DNA of 64,000 bases from Isoetes taiwanensis (GCA_021234155.1 JAJEKV010000002.1:20397761-20461760), one strand, 5' to 3'. Numbered from the stretch's first letter, positions 12,601 through 27,105 are shown. The notes: a model not told the origin generated them from the sequence alone. A program made the numbers and translations.

Positions 12601-13000
12601 TGAGGACTTAATATAAGGCTTGGGTTTAGACAGTAAATCCCATTTCAATAATGAAGAGATTGTGAAGATGACTTTGTTCACTAGTTTCGCAATTGGAATC
12701 TTAATGGGTCTAGAAAGAGGGGGTTACTTGAGTGTTCAAATATTTTTTAGAGAACCTGTCAGTAGCACACCAATTGTGAATATCACCCTATGTATTATGC
12801 TTTCTATGTAAAATGTTTGAAATACTTACTTATTGCTAAAATTTGAGATCATAACGACTTAGAGAAGTGGTCACTTCATTGGATTATCTTTTAGAGCATG
12901 TCCCCAAGCATCGCAACAAAACGGAACAAATATAAGAGTGATATAATGCAACTTTTAAAACAGTATACGAGTTATTGTTTTTAAAATGCAAAAATAGTGA
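9690..13000. other. AT-rich intergenic region upstream of PDC
   Basis: Presumably holds the PDC promoter next to 9690. It includes a 14-base T run near 9928-9941 and short repeats of TTAGATTTAGAATTAAGTTGA at 9977-10018. The open frames at 10418, 11278 and 12620 have no recognisable similarity and no splice context. I see no RNA gene. Confidence 0.4.
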
Positions 13001-14085
13001 AAGCTTTGTGACTAGCTATGCGGAGCCGACTCTTGCCTTGCCTAAAACTATAGAGGCCTAGGTTTTGGGTTTCAAAAATGGTGTCTCGTCGACTTGCCCG
13101 TTAAAAAATAAGCGGGGATAAAGATCGGCAATCTATTTTAGGACATCACCCGCGAAGAACAAAATCTTGCCTCACGAAATAAAATGGAGGGATGGGAAAA
13201 TAGGAAAAGATGTTTGAGAAGCTCTAACGCTTGCTGGGCTGATCCGTCTTGTTTCGTTGGTAGTCCCTAAACTATCCCACCCATTTAGAATTACCAATAG
13301 AACCCCGAGTCCGGCCCGAGTCCAGGTCCATTTTTGGAGATCATGATCCAATGGCCCTAATATGCATCAAGTACCGTGCATACTCTAGATGTCGCCTCGG
13401 AATCACTAATTTAGGGAAATCTATTGTTTTGAATTTGTTTTTCGACAATTCAAAACTTTTGAATTTTTCCCGTTAATTTCCCTAAGGTTGTGGGAGATTT
13501 TTTCTCAGGTAAGACTTTCCATTTCCCAAAAATCGGGCATCACGGGTGAGTATGATTCGAAACACAAAATATGGAGGTAAAGAAAGGAGCTGATTTAACA
13601 AGCGATTTTTCGGATATGTAGCGAAAAGTCCGTCAAGAGCCAGAGATGTAAAATCATCGCGGAGGGTTTGGCAATTCAAAGGGAACTAAAAGGCAAGCGA
13701 TGCAAGAAACAACAAAATATTACATGCAGCCGACACTCTGTTGTCACATTTGAAAGGCCACCTTGTAGTTTTGATTAGGCGGATCGTTAGGCAAAAAAGC
13801 AATAGATATGCTAACGGTCGCGACCCTTATTTGTCTCAGCGAGGCACAACCATGTGGCGGTTTGTGATTAGGATGGATCATTATATCTAAAACAACGAGC
13901 AAAGATCACTTGAGAAAGTTTTTGAGCAAAGCATAATGTGAAGCTACTAGATCGCGATAAAACCAGCACTAAATGCACTTTCGTATATTTTATATAACAA
14001 ACAACAAATGCATCTCACTCAATTATATAATCTAAAAATGTGGCATGCCTTATGTCATATATTATTACTCACTATATTAAGAAAC
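13000..14085. other. Unassigned spacer
   Basis: No recognisable protein, RNA gene or repeat. Base composition is slightly less AT-rich than the preceding stretch. Confidence 0.35.
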
Positions 14086-14087
14086 TT

Positions 14088-14580
14088 ATGACATGTGTCA
14101 AATGTCATGTTTGGCATGCATTATTAGTCTTATTTGTCATATAAGTGTTGCTATGATTGTATCCGTGTCATACAACACTAGTAATTGCTATACTACAAGT
14201 ATACTATATTGCTATACTATCGGGATGTGTCATATACTACAAGTATTGCTATATATCATGGTTATGCCATTTATCATTGTCATGTGTCATATAGTGCCAT
14301 TTGTCATTGTCATGTGTCATATACTACTAGAAGTGTTGCTATACATCATAGTTGTGTCATGTGTCATACTACTAGAGTGTTGCTATACATCATGTGTCAT
14401 GTCATGTGTCATATACTACTAGAAGTGTTTCTATACATCATTGTTTGTGTCATTTGTCATTGTCATGTGTCATATACTCCTTGTTGCTATACATCATAGT
14501 TGTGTCATCATGTATTATATAATAATAGAAGTGCTATTATGGTGTCACATGTCATATAATACTAGAAGTGTTGTCCTCTC
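14088..14580 (+). repeat. Minisatellite built on CATGTGTCATATACTACTAG
   Basis: Degenerate tandem units of about 45-65 bp. They contain combinations of TGTCATGTGTCATATACTAC, TAGAAGTGTTGCTATACATC and ATAGTTGTG. The reading frames opened by the array (14093-14632) are repeat artefacts, rich in Cys, His, Ile and Val. No function is evident. Confidence 0.85.
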
Positions 14581-14584
14581 CTCT

Positions 14585-15440
14585 TTTGTTTTAACTACTA
14601 ATAGATATACTAAGGTTCCTTATTTGCTATAATGATCAATGGGAAAACTCTCATCATAGATGAAACAACAATTACTTTTATGCTTAAAATGTGTTGTTAA
14701 AGAGATGGGGCCGGGGGATGGAAAAACAATTCTAAACACCATCCGTGAGATACTTCCACCATTCTAGTTGAAGGATGAAAACTCTCTTCCTGCCGGCTGA
14801 GGGAAGGGATGTAAACATTTGGAGGAATTTGATTTTCTTCCATTCTTTTTTTGAGGACCTATTCTCTCCCTATTGTCTCCTTCATATACATTTGAAGATG
14901 ATTTAGAAGTACAAGTAATAGAGTCTTAGTTAGGAGTTTGTAGAAGTGATAGGAATAGCCAGTATTTGGGATTATTCAATCCATTGTTCTTGGTCCGGAG
15001 GGTAGGATAATAGTAAAGATTTTTACATTAAGAGTACATCCCTTTATTGATATGGATTACCATAAGTCCCGGGGAGGGACTAAAGTGGTTAGGTGGGGGT
15101 TTGGACCTGGGGAGTAATAAATTCAACATTCGTGCCGGAGGAGGAGGCACAAGAGGGGCAAGGATCCACGGTGTATAGAGATGTCGCGGGGTTTGAGTAA
15201 AAAGGGGTTAATTTTGGGACAACGGTTACATCAAGGATCTTTGGGCGAGGAGCAATGGATCTTCTTGGGATAGTGCAGAAGATTAAGCGATTAAAGGCCG
15301 GCCGTGATAGCGGTTGGAAAGAATGGATATGATCATATCAATTAAAATATCTATTGAATGAATTTCCTTTTTCTTATAGTAGAATATGAGAATCGTGACG
15401 GATACAACTTCTTAAAAAGCAACCATTACCAAAGCCAAGA
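14585..15440. other. Unassigned spacer before LINE remnant
   Basis: No recognisable gene. It may contain the 5' untranslated part of the LINE that follows, but no boundary is visible. Confidence 0.3.
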
Positions 15441-17065
15441 CAAAGATCTTCTTCGAAAATGGTATCCAGTTTTTGACCCCCAAATCCTGGGTAGCTATTT
15501 CATGGGGCACGGACTTCATCATTACCCCTAACAAGGCTCCTGGGGTATGGGTTCAAATCACTGCTCCAAACCCATTCCCTAACAACATCCAACACATAGA
15601 CTACTTTGGAAACCCAAATCTTAGCGGTATGGTCTCCCCGAGCCATGTGCTTATTATGGCATTAGATTACATGGGGGGTTTGAGGGTGGGAAGGGAGGGT
15701 GTTTGCAAAGGAGTGATAGGGGTGGGAAGGGAAATTACTGCCAAAGAGGGCAAGCAAAGGAGAAGAGATGGGATTACCCCAAGAGAAGGGAGGATTCATA
15801 GCGTTCTGTTCAACATCCCGGAAGGAACACCAATGGAAGTGCCAAAAGCTAGGAATTAAGGCCCGGTAGAATAGAGAGCTGATGGTTTAGAGGCACAAAA
15901 TTGGAAGAAAATGGTTCCAAAATAACAAAGAAGTGAATGGATGAAAGATGGGGAAGTTTCAAGAGGAGACTGATTCGTGATTTAAAGTTCTTAATAAAGC
16001 TTGTGGAAAGGAACCCCTAATGCTCTCATTGTCACTCCGGAGCCCATGAACCACGAGCAAAGGGTCTTACTATTGAAGAACCAATGGCTCCACCCCTTAA
16101 TGACTTCTCTAAATCATTATTTCTGTGGGCAAAAAATGAGCGAGGGAGAGCCTTCTTTTAAACCCTCTCCTGCACCCCTTGTAGGCTCTTCAAGAATTAC
16201 TCCCCTCGGGACAAAAGGGGCATGGGTATCAAAAGTCATGTGCAGGAACCTAAAGAAGTGGCTCACATCAATCACGTTGGTGGTCAACTCCCTCCTCACG
16301 GGATGCAATTGACCACGTCAAAACCCTCCAAGGGCCCTCGAGCCATGAATCTAATCACGAGACAATGAAGTTCTTCTTATCAGAAGCTTAATGGTGGCCA
16401 GATTCCCCTCTAGTGGAACAAGGTCACGAGACTCAGTATTGATTGACTCTTGATATGATAAGCCCCAAGGGGAGGGGCCTTGTGGAAGCGGGGGAGGTGG
16501 AACTCGTGCTCAACTACCCGGTGTGGCCTCTCGGCGGGGAATCGGATACACCATGGGAAAGTTACGGGATGATGAGAAAAGTGAAGATGAAGTTGGCAGG
16601 AGAATGAAATTAAAGAGGGCATCGGGTGCGAAGTTGAATCATTCTTCATCCCAATGATAGCCTAAAAGATCGGTGAGGAAAGAAAGGTCTATACCCCCAA
16701 GCCCATTATGGAGCCAGATCACTAGATCATGGGGAATATAAAGGGATTCTAATTTGGAATGTCGGGGAATTAAAGGTCCCTTGAAAGAAAAGCGAGCCAT
16801 TATAGCGATGAAGGAAATGAAAAGTGACATAATCCTCATCACAGGGGCATAGACTTCAAGCTTTGGAAGCTTCAAACCTTGGCGGTGTGTTATGCCAAAT
16901 GGGGGATCCATTTGGTGCCACTGCAACAGGTACAAAGTGGAAGATATGCATTTTTGTGGAGTTTTTTCACTCCCTTGGTTCTTATAACCGCCATTGAATT
17001 GGATGGCAAGTTGCCTTTACGTAGATCAATAGGGAAGAAATTGGAATTATCGATGTGTAGCCATC
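15440..17065 (+). mobile_element. Possible ORF1 and 5' region of decayed LINE
   Basis: The plus-strand frame 15473-15859 reads SWVAISWGTDFIITPN and then PGVWVQITAPNPFPNN. It lies directly upstream of clear LINE ORF2 material on the same strand. A second frame at 16001-16312 is open but not recognised. Its position suggests ORF1 or the linker of a LINE. I could not match either frame to a specific nucleic-acid-binding domain, so this assignment rests on context and could be wrong. Confidence 0.35.
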
Positions 17066-17066
17066 T

Positions 17067-18710
17067 GTGATCCAGAGGAAAGAAAGTCAATGGAGGATAT
17101 GGTGTTCCACCACAAAAATGTGGATAAGCGGATTGCTATCAGGGGATTTTGTTCTTTCTGGATGGGATCGAGAAAGTAGGAGAAAACTTAATATGTCGGG
17201 GAATGAAAAGACTACGATTGGGAAAGACTCATGGCTCTTTTTTGTATGCAAGCCCCCTTTCTTCAAATGTTTTATTCACCGGAGCAACAAAAGGTGGATC
17301 TTGATAGGGTCTATTGTCTTCTTCATAGATTCTACCGGGGATGCTAATGGGTGGAATCGGTTGTTCATTTATGGAGATTATAGCAATTCTATTTTCGGAC
17401 CATTTCCCCTAGGTTTTGGAGGTAGGTCCCTTAAAGGGGTAAATACTCCCTTTAATTTAACACAACTTCCTCAACAATGGCAAGTTTGCCAAAATTTGGA
17501 CATATTACAAGTCCCTTCCTCCTTTATAGCCAGAGTGGTTCTATGAAGGGTTTTGTAGGAGGATGATGAAGCGTATCAAGGATTGGTTTGAAATCACAGG
17601 GCAAAATGGAATGACCAATTGGAAAAAAAAAAAAAGGATATTTATCTCAAAGTCAAGGAAGTTAGTGCGGAAACTTTTCGCTGGCCATAACTCTGAGAGC
17701 TTCATAAGGAGGAGGATGTATTAGAAAGGAAAGTGAAGAAGCACATTAGCGAGGCCGGGGCCACCTGCTAATAAAGCGAGTGCCTTGTCATTAATAAAAT
17801 GGATAAGTGCATTTCGAAACTTTTTCAAAGGCTTTAAGGGTTGAATTATGAATAATGGAATCATTTTCGGATTCTGGAGGAGAACGGACCATCAACTGGA
17901 CTAGGCAGGATGAAAAAATTCTTCAAGAAAAATATCAAAAGTTATTTGCATATGAGCAGGGTGATGTCACTAGCTCAGATGACTTCTTCTAAAAACTTGG
18001 ACCGGTGATACACTCATTGATGATCAAGCTAGCTGGCATGTCCCCACTTGGTTTTGAAATTGGGGCCGATTAACTCAAAGGCGTGGCTCATGGAAAAGTC
18101 TAACCACGATGGTATCCCTCCGAGTTCTTTGTTACCTTTTGGAAGCTATGAAGAAGGATCGGCCACCTTTATAGGGGGAGCTTGGGTTGCACCAAAATTG
18201 CATCTGCTAATGTAACGAGGATCTTATAAGCTTTAATCCCCAAAGGTGGATTCCCCTACCTCCTTTATTGGAGACCAATATCCTTGATGAATTCCTCATA
18301 TAAAATGTTAGCTAAGATCTAGCTAATAGACTCAAAAGTGATCCTTCAAAGATTATCAAGCAGTGTCAATCGGCATTTACGCGGGAAGTATATTGGACAA
18401 TTTCATAGAGTGCTCATGGGGGCTTCTTGTTTTGGAATCACACTCAAAGCAAAAGCTATCTTTGGTAAAATTTGGATTTTTAAGTGCCTATGACACTTAT
18501 CCATTGGGAGCTTCTCTATGGGGCTGTAAGCCTGGTGGGCTTTTCCATGATGTAATTAGAAAAATACATAGCCTCAATGTGTTTGGTTGCTCGGCCCGGT
18601 TCTAGTTAATGGAACCCCCTCTTGTTTGTTTGAATGCAAAGTGGTGTTCGGCAGGGGTGTCCTTTGGCCCCTTATCTTTTTCTTATTGTTAGAAATGGTA
18701 ACAGAGCCAC
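17067..18710 (+). pseudogene. Decayed LINE ORF2 (endonuclease end and reverse transcriptase)
   Basis: Broken plus-strand frames preserve the order of a plant L1-like ORF2. At 17067-17546 an endonuclease C-terminal stretch includes FIYGDY, QLPQQWQVCQNLDI and SSFIARVVL; it continues in another frame with EGFCRRMMKRIKDWFEI. After a linker come LIPKV-like and ISLMNSSYKMLAKI pieces (about 18235-18315) and QRLSSS. GVRQGCPLAPYLFLIV, the reverse-transcriptase B-region motif, lies at about 18645-18695. Many stops and frameshifts show the element is dead. I did not find a clear YADD box downstream, so the 3' part is missing or too decayed. Confidence 0.75.
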
Positions 18711-20950
18711 TTTTTCCCTAATGGCTACCAAACATAGATGGAAAGGTTGGCGAGAGCTTGCCTCTCAAATCTGAACAGACATAAAATAGAGGGCATTTAC
18801 TGTAATTTAGCCCAACTCAAAATGTGATCCCAATTAGGGGGTGGACTGAAATGCCCCTAATTGACCCCTAATTGGACTGTGATGGGAAAGGATCACAGGG
18901 GTATCAAGATATATAACCTTCTACTAGATAGAAGAAGCCTCAAATGAAGGTCGATTGAAATTATGAAGCCCGACTCAAAGACAATTTATAAGCAGTCATT
19001 AAGCGAGGGTTAGGAAGCTTCACAATGTGCCAATAAAATTGCTCTCTTTAGATGGCTTTTCTTTGAATAGAACAAAACTGCAGTTACTTCAAATTCAATG
19101 ATCATTCAGGTGTGCCGGGATCAATGAACGCGGGAAGCTTGAAAATATGTTTAAACTGCCATTTGCATAGCAAACACCCCTTTGGCAATGGATCAGTCTC
19201 CGTCTATTTAGTTCTTCAGATGATGCCTCCCTCACCAATATCTCAATAAAATTCCTCATTTAAAGGTACAATGCGGATCTGAGGTTAATTTGGGCTATTT
19301 GGAAGCACTTGAATATAAGTTTAACATTGCTGGATTGACTGACTAAATTGAAGCTTTGGCAATTTTAAATCAACTTCTTTATTTGAAATGACCACATATC
19401 TGTTGAAATTGGAAATTTATCATCTCTTTTAACTTTTGGAGATAACATGTTATAGCCCACTTTGGCAAACAATACATATGATGATAGATGACTTATAGTA
19501 CCTCATTTATTGTGGCAATCTATGCTTCTTTTGGATCTCGGTTCTTATGAATATTTTATATTTTTTATGTTTTTCCTTTTGGAAATTTATGTCGCCTTCA
19601 ACGCCCGTTGTAGTGGTTGGATAGAGACTTCGAGGGTTTCTCAAATATGTTATGATGCTCTTAATATTATGTTTCCCTTGCAGGTCCTTTTCTTTTCAAA
19701 TCGATATGGCTTTTACACATGGGATAGTCTAGTTTGAGAACAATGTTTCTTGGCCTTGTCCATTTCCCCTAGTTGCAATGCTTGCTTAAATTTTCCTCCC
19801 ACTCTCTCACTATTCTTTTAAGGCTTTTCCCATTTATCCTCCCATCCTATTATTCTTCCTCCATTTATATTGCAAATGCATGTCTTCCAAGAGATTCACA
19901 GCTTCTACTTTTGATCTGATCCCAATGTTTGAGTTTAAGAATGCGATTAAGGAGGCATGCAAAAAGCGACAAGATTAGTAGTACCTCATGCACTTATAGA
20001 ATACCTCTACAAGCTTTTAAAGGCATCAAGTTACACCATTTTTTTTGGCGTGATTTTTGAGGTTTGGATTGAATACTTGCCGAGCTGGTTGGACGGTGCT
20101 GTTATGCGGATGACTTTGCATTTTCATTTTATTTGGCACAGAACCTTTGTGCCGTGTTCAAATCCTTCTTTTCGCGAGGGCAAAGTGACGGTGGTGTTGG
20201 CGTGTATTCGAGCTGGCGATTGGGTGGCGACGGGGGTCGATGTTTGAAGCCTCTACGGTGTGGTGTTCTTTAACCATTAGCGAGAGAAAAATTCCCCTAA
20301 CTTTCATATCGGCGGCATATTGCTCCCACGACCTATCTAACCGACTTTATAGTTTATTTGGCAAATCGCGTAACGATTGAGCTACGGGCAACGAATATGT
20401 TCGGAGACATAGTTTCTTCGGTTGGTAGAAAGCAGCCTGAAAGAATGTTGCCACCTCTCGCTACTGTCTTTTGTTAGCCTCTACAGTTGTCAGTATTCGC
20501 TGTTTTAATAAGGGTCACTCTCGCAAGATTGGAAAGGTTGTTTGTGTCTACAAAAGTTGGTGAATGCGGTTGCTAATAAAATTATTTTCGAATCTACTGG
20601 CTTTCCTTTCAATTTGCTAGTTTCGCGTTATCAATGCGACGCTCGGTGCAACCGTTTATTTAACCGCAGCAGGAGGAGTGAATTGCTGAACGCAATTGAT
20701 TTGGATGAATCTTCGTTATATGCGCAATCGCAATGGTTTCAGTTCCACGCCAGTGACAATCACCCGGCCCGACCACAAACGGGCGTTGTAGAGTTTTTAA
20801 AGAGATGCCAACTTTGAGCTTCCCAGCCTCTCACCAAACCCGATACACTTTTGCTCTTGATGGCCCTGAATTGGCATTGAAGATTCTTTCTGTTGCAGAA
20901 TTCCGATTCTATTGAAGAAGAAGGACTGCGCTTATGTTGTCCCATTTGCA
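18710..20950. other. Spacer after LINE, no gene recognised
   Basis: May include unrecognisable 3' LINE sequence up to about 19700. Open frames at 19510, 19957 and 20542 have no recognisable similarity. No RNA gene is seen. Confidence 0.35.
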
Positions 20951-20954
20951 TTGC

Positions 20955-23900
20955 CGACAAAAACACAGACATATCTTATTGAACAAGGAATGAAAATTAA
21001 AAGGTAACCTTACCGAAGATAGCTTCGAATATTAAAGAAACCAGGCGGATATTGCAAGGAATGTGCAAAAATATCCACTACAATACCTATGGTAGCTCGT
21101 TGACATGCAAATTAACTTCAAATGGCATTGAGCAACAAACGATGATTGATCATTTGACCTTGAAATTTTTGCTAAAACAACTCTGGCGTTTCAAACCTAT
21201 TATCTTCTGAAACATCATGCGATTTTGTGGTATGTGCGCATGATCAGAGATGATAGTATCCATGACAGGCGTTGTTTTGCGACAGCCAGAATTCGGTCAC
21301 ATTTTTCAGGGTGATTGTTGGGAAATATACAATGCTAGACTTTCAGTCGGTGTCACCAGAGCTCTCAAGTGGGATATGTTCAGCATGGGTGGCATATCAG
21401 AGCTGGGTTGTGCCATCCCATTTGTAATCAAAGATACCATTAGACCATCATGTGGAGAAAGATTCTCTTAGAACCGTAACCTTGGAGATAGTTCTATCTT
21501 GAGTTCCTTGATTTTCTTAATCATTTTAATTGTTAAAGACCTCTAGTTCCACAGGGAAATATAAGAGTTTACGACCTATGGTGAGGTACAATAAACAAAC
21601 ATGAAAAGCTGAAGTCTGAAATTATTATACTTGGCCTTTGAAGAAGTGCATATTATAAAACTCTAATTCCATAAACATAAAATTTACTATGGAAAGAAGT
21701 GAATTCGTACATATGTCTGCTGTTAGTGAAAGTTTAATTAAAGGCTAGCTGCAGTAAGGCACCTAAAAAGAGATTGGAGGAATTAAGACCCCATGCCCAG
21801 AGACTATTTTTCCTCAGTCTAGGAAGTCAATAAATTTCCCTTCAAAAAAGGGAAGCTTTTTTTGAATGGAACTTTCAAGAGTTCTGGATCGACCTATACA
21901 AACATTAAAGTCTCCAACAAGACTCTTGTATGATTTCATGAAGCGAATTGACACCCCAAACTTTGAAATGATTTGACACCCCCAAAATTTAAATATCAAA
22001 ATGTAATGCTTTAGGACGAGAATCAAAACAGAATACTTGAAGGAATTCTAGAAAGGAAGGAGGAGTTCTGTACCACATTGACTTATAGCTACCCGGACAT
22101 AGGAATACGGTGAATTCTGAAAGGAAGGTTCTTATTTACACCCACAATTGGCAGTTAGAACCTGAGAAACATCTGTCTATTTCTGGATTTAATCCTTGAG
22201 CTGGAAGCGCAGCCACGCAACCTAAACGGCACAACCTGATATCGTGTGATCTTCTCGCAATGAAACAAAGCTGATGGCATGCGCAATTTGCCTTCCAAGA
22301 TGGTTAATTGTTTGAATCGCGGCTTTGTTTTATCATGAACTCCCAGCCGTTAGCAGGTGAACATCTCCCAGAATTCATCAAACATATGATCTAAGGTCAT
22401 TTTTTTCTCAAACGCTCGAACACTCCCAGCCCAACTCACAAAATCTAGGCTCTGGCATTTGGCTTAAAAGTCACCGGCTTCATCTATTTTTCATGCTCTT
22501 GCAGCGAAACGGCCGTCTTTCAATGATCTGCCGTGGAGTGGATGGCTAACGGCACAGTCGGCGATGATAACCTTCATCAATTGCTTAACCTAACATGGTC
22601 TTACTTCTTCTCCAAGTTTTCATAAACTTTAGCGGTAACAGGCGCTCGATTCTGCAAAAACAATATGCATCGTCACTTAACTCTATGCAAGACAAACTAA
22701 AATTCATGTAAATAATCTTTAGACATCTTCCTCTGAAGATGTTCTGTTGGTGTTGGACCAGCGGTTGAGAACTGCCACTCGACCGTTCGCCGATGGCTTA
22801 TCTCCATCGATTATCTACACAAATCTGTACCGTGCAGCGGTGTGTGCAAACGCTTATCACCATATCGGACTGTGTGGATACGTACTTATGCGCTGTACTG
22901 GGCCTCAACTTTTTGTTGTTTTCATCATATGTCGTAGTTGCTGAAGCGGGGTGCGAGCTACTGGCCGATGTGGTTTCTGCTGCTGCTGGGTTCAACCGGT
23001 AAGAACAACCAATAAGGCTAAGTATCATGGCAACGGCGAGGTTGAACCAGGGGAAAAATTCTGTTTGGTAGCTTCTGCTGATAGGTTCATTACACACCTG
23101 ATTAGTTAGTTAAGTGCAATCGCCTCAGGCATAGGATGTAAGGGGCCCCTCTGCACCCTGATAAAATGGCGCTTCCCCTGTGCCATCTATGATCCTTTAC
23201 TTCCCTCGAAGTTCTGAAGGGCATAAATAACTTCATAGGGTCCTCCTTCTCTGTGCCTCCCTTCCCTTGCGTTTATGCTTAAACATTGAGCAAATATGAT
23301 GCGACTGCATAAACCTGCTTGTCATAAGCACCAAAATTCATGCCGGATTGTTTCACTGTAATTGTTTGCTGTTTCATAAAATAAAGAAGTTAGCGGACAA
23401 GACTGCAGCGGAGGTCTGCGGCGGGCTGAGGGTCCCACTACAAGGACTTTCTTGAAGTTTCGACAGGACTTTCTTACGAAAGGACACAAGCAACTAATTT
23501 TTCAACATAATTTCAGCTAAATCCGCGTAAGTCTAAACCAAGAAAGTAATTTCAAACAAACAAATTAATAGCATGTGATGGATACGTTGGCAAGAGAAAT
23601 TGTCCGATTCTATTGCGTCAGGTATGGGCTTGATGGTTTGGGGTGGAGACATCTCTTACATATGCACAGCCTAAACATGACAAATGTATTTGATGCAATT
23701 GCCTGGAGATGGGGAGAAGCTGCCAAACTACTAAGCGCAAAATCGACCTGTTTAGGGATGCTGTAGCCGCTAGTTAGAGGATATGCGGTACCCTATTACT
23801 CGACCTCATCAGCGATACCTATCCAGAGAAGATGGGGAGGCTTACAAAGCAATATGCAGGTATAGTAAAGAACTGGAAATTGACAACTTGATAACAACCT

Positions 23901-26199
23901 TTATACGTTCTTTACCAGTTTGCAACATTATGTGCTGATAATTGATTAAAATAAACCTGGGAAGGAATGGCGGGCTGAAGGGCGGTGGCCACATTAGAGA
24001 TACAAATGCTGCAGCAAAGATGCGTGATCAGCGGATTGGCCTACCACATTATTACCCTATCCCACTAGCAAAGGGGGACGAACGATTAACAAATTCAGGC
24101 CAAACAAAGTCAGGCCGTTGCAGGTTCAAATTGCCCTTCGCTGACAGAAGGCGGCAGCGGCAGAGCATGGGGCGAACTGGCCGACATTTGCCGCGCAAAA
24201 CGGCACCAGAGAAAATAATCACTCAAGGCCTGTTAATCGTAATATTACGAATGTTTTACTAAGAATGCATTGCACAATACCTTTGCCTTCGAACGGCCCA
24301 CCATCTAAACATCCAACTTACCTGATTACAGAGCAACTCATGTTGGTCCACTTTTAAAGTGAACAAATACCAAACGGCATAACGACCGCTCCGTCTCAAT
24401 GGAACGTCATTATTCGCGTGTGGGGCGCAATCTTTAGACTATAGTCTTATTCGGTTTGGGTGACCATGATAAATAGAGCTATAAACTCTAATTTACCTTT
24501 GTGGCGCATCTTCGGACTTTATTAACGGGCAATGCGGGCATCTTTACAGTCTAACCTGGGCGACGGTCCAAAACGGCAATTGAATTTTGGAAACAGTCGC
24601 AGATCATGATCGAAATAGCTTGAAGCCATCCAACTCAGAATCCCATCCTGTGATGCAGACCTGATGAATCAGAATGAACAGTAGCTGGATGGCTTTGGAA
24701 GGCAAGCAAGAGCTAACCTGGGCGTGAACTGTCAGGATGTCGGTCGCGCCGCTGTGGACGCATCTTCTGCTCAACCTGGAGCGACGATTCTGGAACGGTA
24801 TCAAGATTTTGAGCAGCAAACCATTACCACTCGGATTACATTTTTGAGTACTTGCGATGGACAGACCAACCTCGGATAGGAGACCACTTCTGGATCCCGG
24901 CTGTTGCGCCGCAAAGGCGACAGGTCAAACTTTTGGAACATTTCTGGCCAGTTGCTGAGCGTAGCTGGACTTTTCTGCCCATTCAAAGGTCAACCGCAAC
25001 TCAAAATCGCCAGCGCATTCCGACAATTAACACTCGCAGAACAGTCGTGGGCGGAACTTCAGCCAATGGTGTTAGTAGAGTGCTTTTCTGGAGTGTTATG
25101 GTTTGCGGGCTGTGCCGCCAGAAACTGCCTGAGACTATGGAACAACCTATCATTTTGTTACTTATTTATGGAAGCTTTGATTGGAAAAACAGAACTGGGC
25201 AGATGATAGGAGACACGAGCGAGAATTTTCAACCTGTATTCTGCATAATAGTCAAGCAGAATAAGAAGATACTAGAAAAGGACCTTTAATATTCATATAC
25301 ATTGTTGGCATTCAGGAAGATATCTTTGGTGAAAGCATTTATAAACCAATAGACATCTCGTCATGTTTCTGCATATAACAAGAGTGGATTTTAGATACAA
25401 AAAGATACTAAAACCTGTTTTCTTTCCAATTGCATTTGTGAATAAAAGGTGAAAATGTGCTGAATTCATTTTGATAATAACTTCTATTCAGTTACTGAAC
25501 AAATCTGAACCAATGAACAATCGCTCATTCAAAGTTACCCGCCAGCTAATGGTTCTATTTGAGACCAGGGGGTGGTAAAAGGAAAATCTTAGCTCTATAA
25601 GATTAAGGGTTGAAAATAAAAGACACTTATATAACATGGATAGAGCAAAGGTCATAGCTAAAATATTGGGTGCCATTCGGGGATATTACTGATAATTCTA
25701 TGAAGTTGGTACGTGTTTTTGTCGAGCAATTGATAAAATCTAGTCTATTTCTCTTACTATAACATCGTTCAAGGCCATCTTGTTAATATAATAAAAATTT
25801 CATGAATTGTATGATATTTATTACACCAGATATATTTAAATACAAATAAGGAAATTAGAACATTTCAACAACAAAGATTAATAAGCGGAGGAAAAGGAAA
25901 AGAATAAAATTCGTGATAAGAATAAACACAAGCTTCATGGTCAAATAGTTGTTCTTGCCTTTCCTTCAAATTATGAACCTGTTGATAGTATTATACCTGT
26001 TAAACATGATGTTAGCACTCTGAGATGCAAATCATAACTCTCTTCATCTTCTCTTTATGTCTTTAAAGTTGAATCATGGACTAATTAACTGATAAACTGT
26101 CAAGATGGAGGATGTTGAAGGTAGATGTCAAATAAAACATTCTGGAATTGGAGGGTTATTGTACATTTTGCCATATAGACTTGAGGGTCTTTAATGGTG

Positions 26200-26244
<45 letters not shown>

Positions 26245-27105
26245 GTGTGTATATTATTGTATTATTATTGTTAACTAATATATTATTATTATTATTTTGT
26301 ATTATTTATTAGCTATTATTTATTATTATTAGTATTATTATTATGTATTATTTGTGTATTATTATTATTATTGTTATTCCTTATTATATTACTTTCCATT
26401 TTGTTTAGCTTCCTAAAGATGGAGATTAACATGAAGAAGGTCATTGGTCTCATGATGCTGCGGACCCCAGAACGGAACTACAAGATCCCGTGACATAGAA
26501 GAAGCATACCGATCCCTTCCAATTCCTGATGACTTCAAAAGCGCTGGGGATGGCGAAAATGGTCAGCTGAGCATGACGGTCTGGGGTTGGATGGTGGTGT
26601 TTCGCTGGCGGTCTGATGTTTATGTGCCATAGTGGTGCATGGGTGTGGCGGTGCGTGATAGAACTATTCTGCGCTGGATTCGTGGCGTTTATGGGTTGGC
26701 AGCCCAGGTGACCCATTGTTTTGCTGCCCGTTGATCCGGGTATGTTGTCTTCGACGCCTTCATCTTCAATGGCTCATCTGGGATGTGTGATCACATTGTT
26801 CCCTGGTGCTATTTCTGGTATTGCATTTGTTACCTCGCATGAACCTTTTATTAAACCTTGTCGGAACAGGTAATCCCAGTAATAAAGTTTTGAGAACTAC
26901 AGATTACGTCGCCAAGGCGATATCAACAAAAGGTTGGGGTCTTGAGAAATCTTGAGTAACGTGATAACGTCTAAATGGGCTCGAAACCTGGTGAATTTCA
27001 GTCGGCGGGCATCGCTTTTTCTATCAGGCTAATGTCGCTTAGACTGCTTGTTTTCTTGTCTACCTATCTTCATTCATGTTGCATTTGCATTTTGCATTTG
27101 CTTAA
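20955..27105 (+). repeat. Segmental duplication, copy A
   Basis: Collinear with 27105-33960 in direct orientation. Shared landmarks include 21100-21165 with 27255-27312, 21875-21955 with 28056-28135, 23100-23260 with 29435-29600, 24545-24585 with 31065-31095 and 26395-26510 with 33135-33270. Both copies run through an ATT microsatellite. Near-identical runs of 40-100 bp alternate with short clustered differences, and copy A is the more GC-rich at many of those clusters. No convincing coding gene lies in either copy; the open frames are not conserved between them. Confidence 0.9.
26197..26390 (+). repeat. Interrupted ATT/TTATTA microsatellite (copy A)
   Basis: Trinucleotide ATT run broken by GTGTGTAT, GTATTATTT and similar variants. 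It occupies the same place within duplication copy A as the pure array at 32936-33125 does in copy B. Confidence 0.95.

Noticed and set aside
21814-22026. Open frames in the duplicated segment as genes
   Set aside because: The frames are not kept open in the other copy despite high nucleotide similarity.
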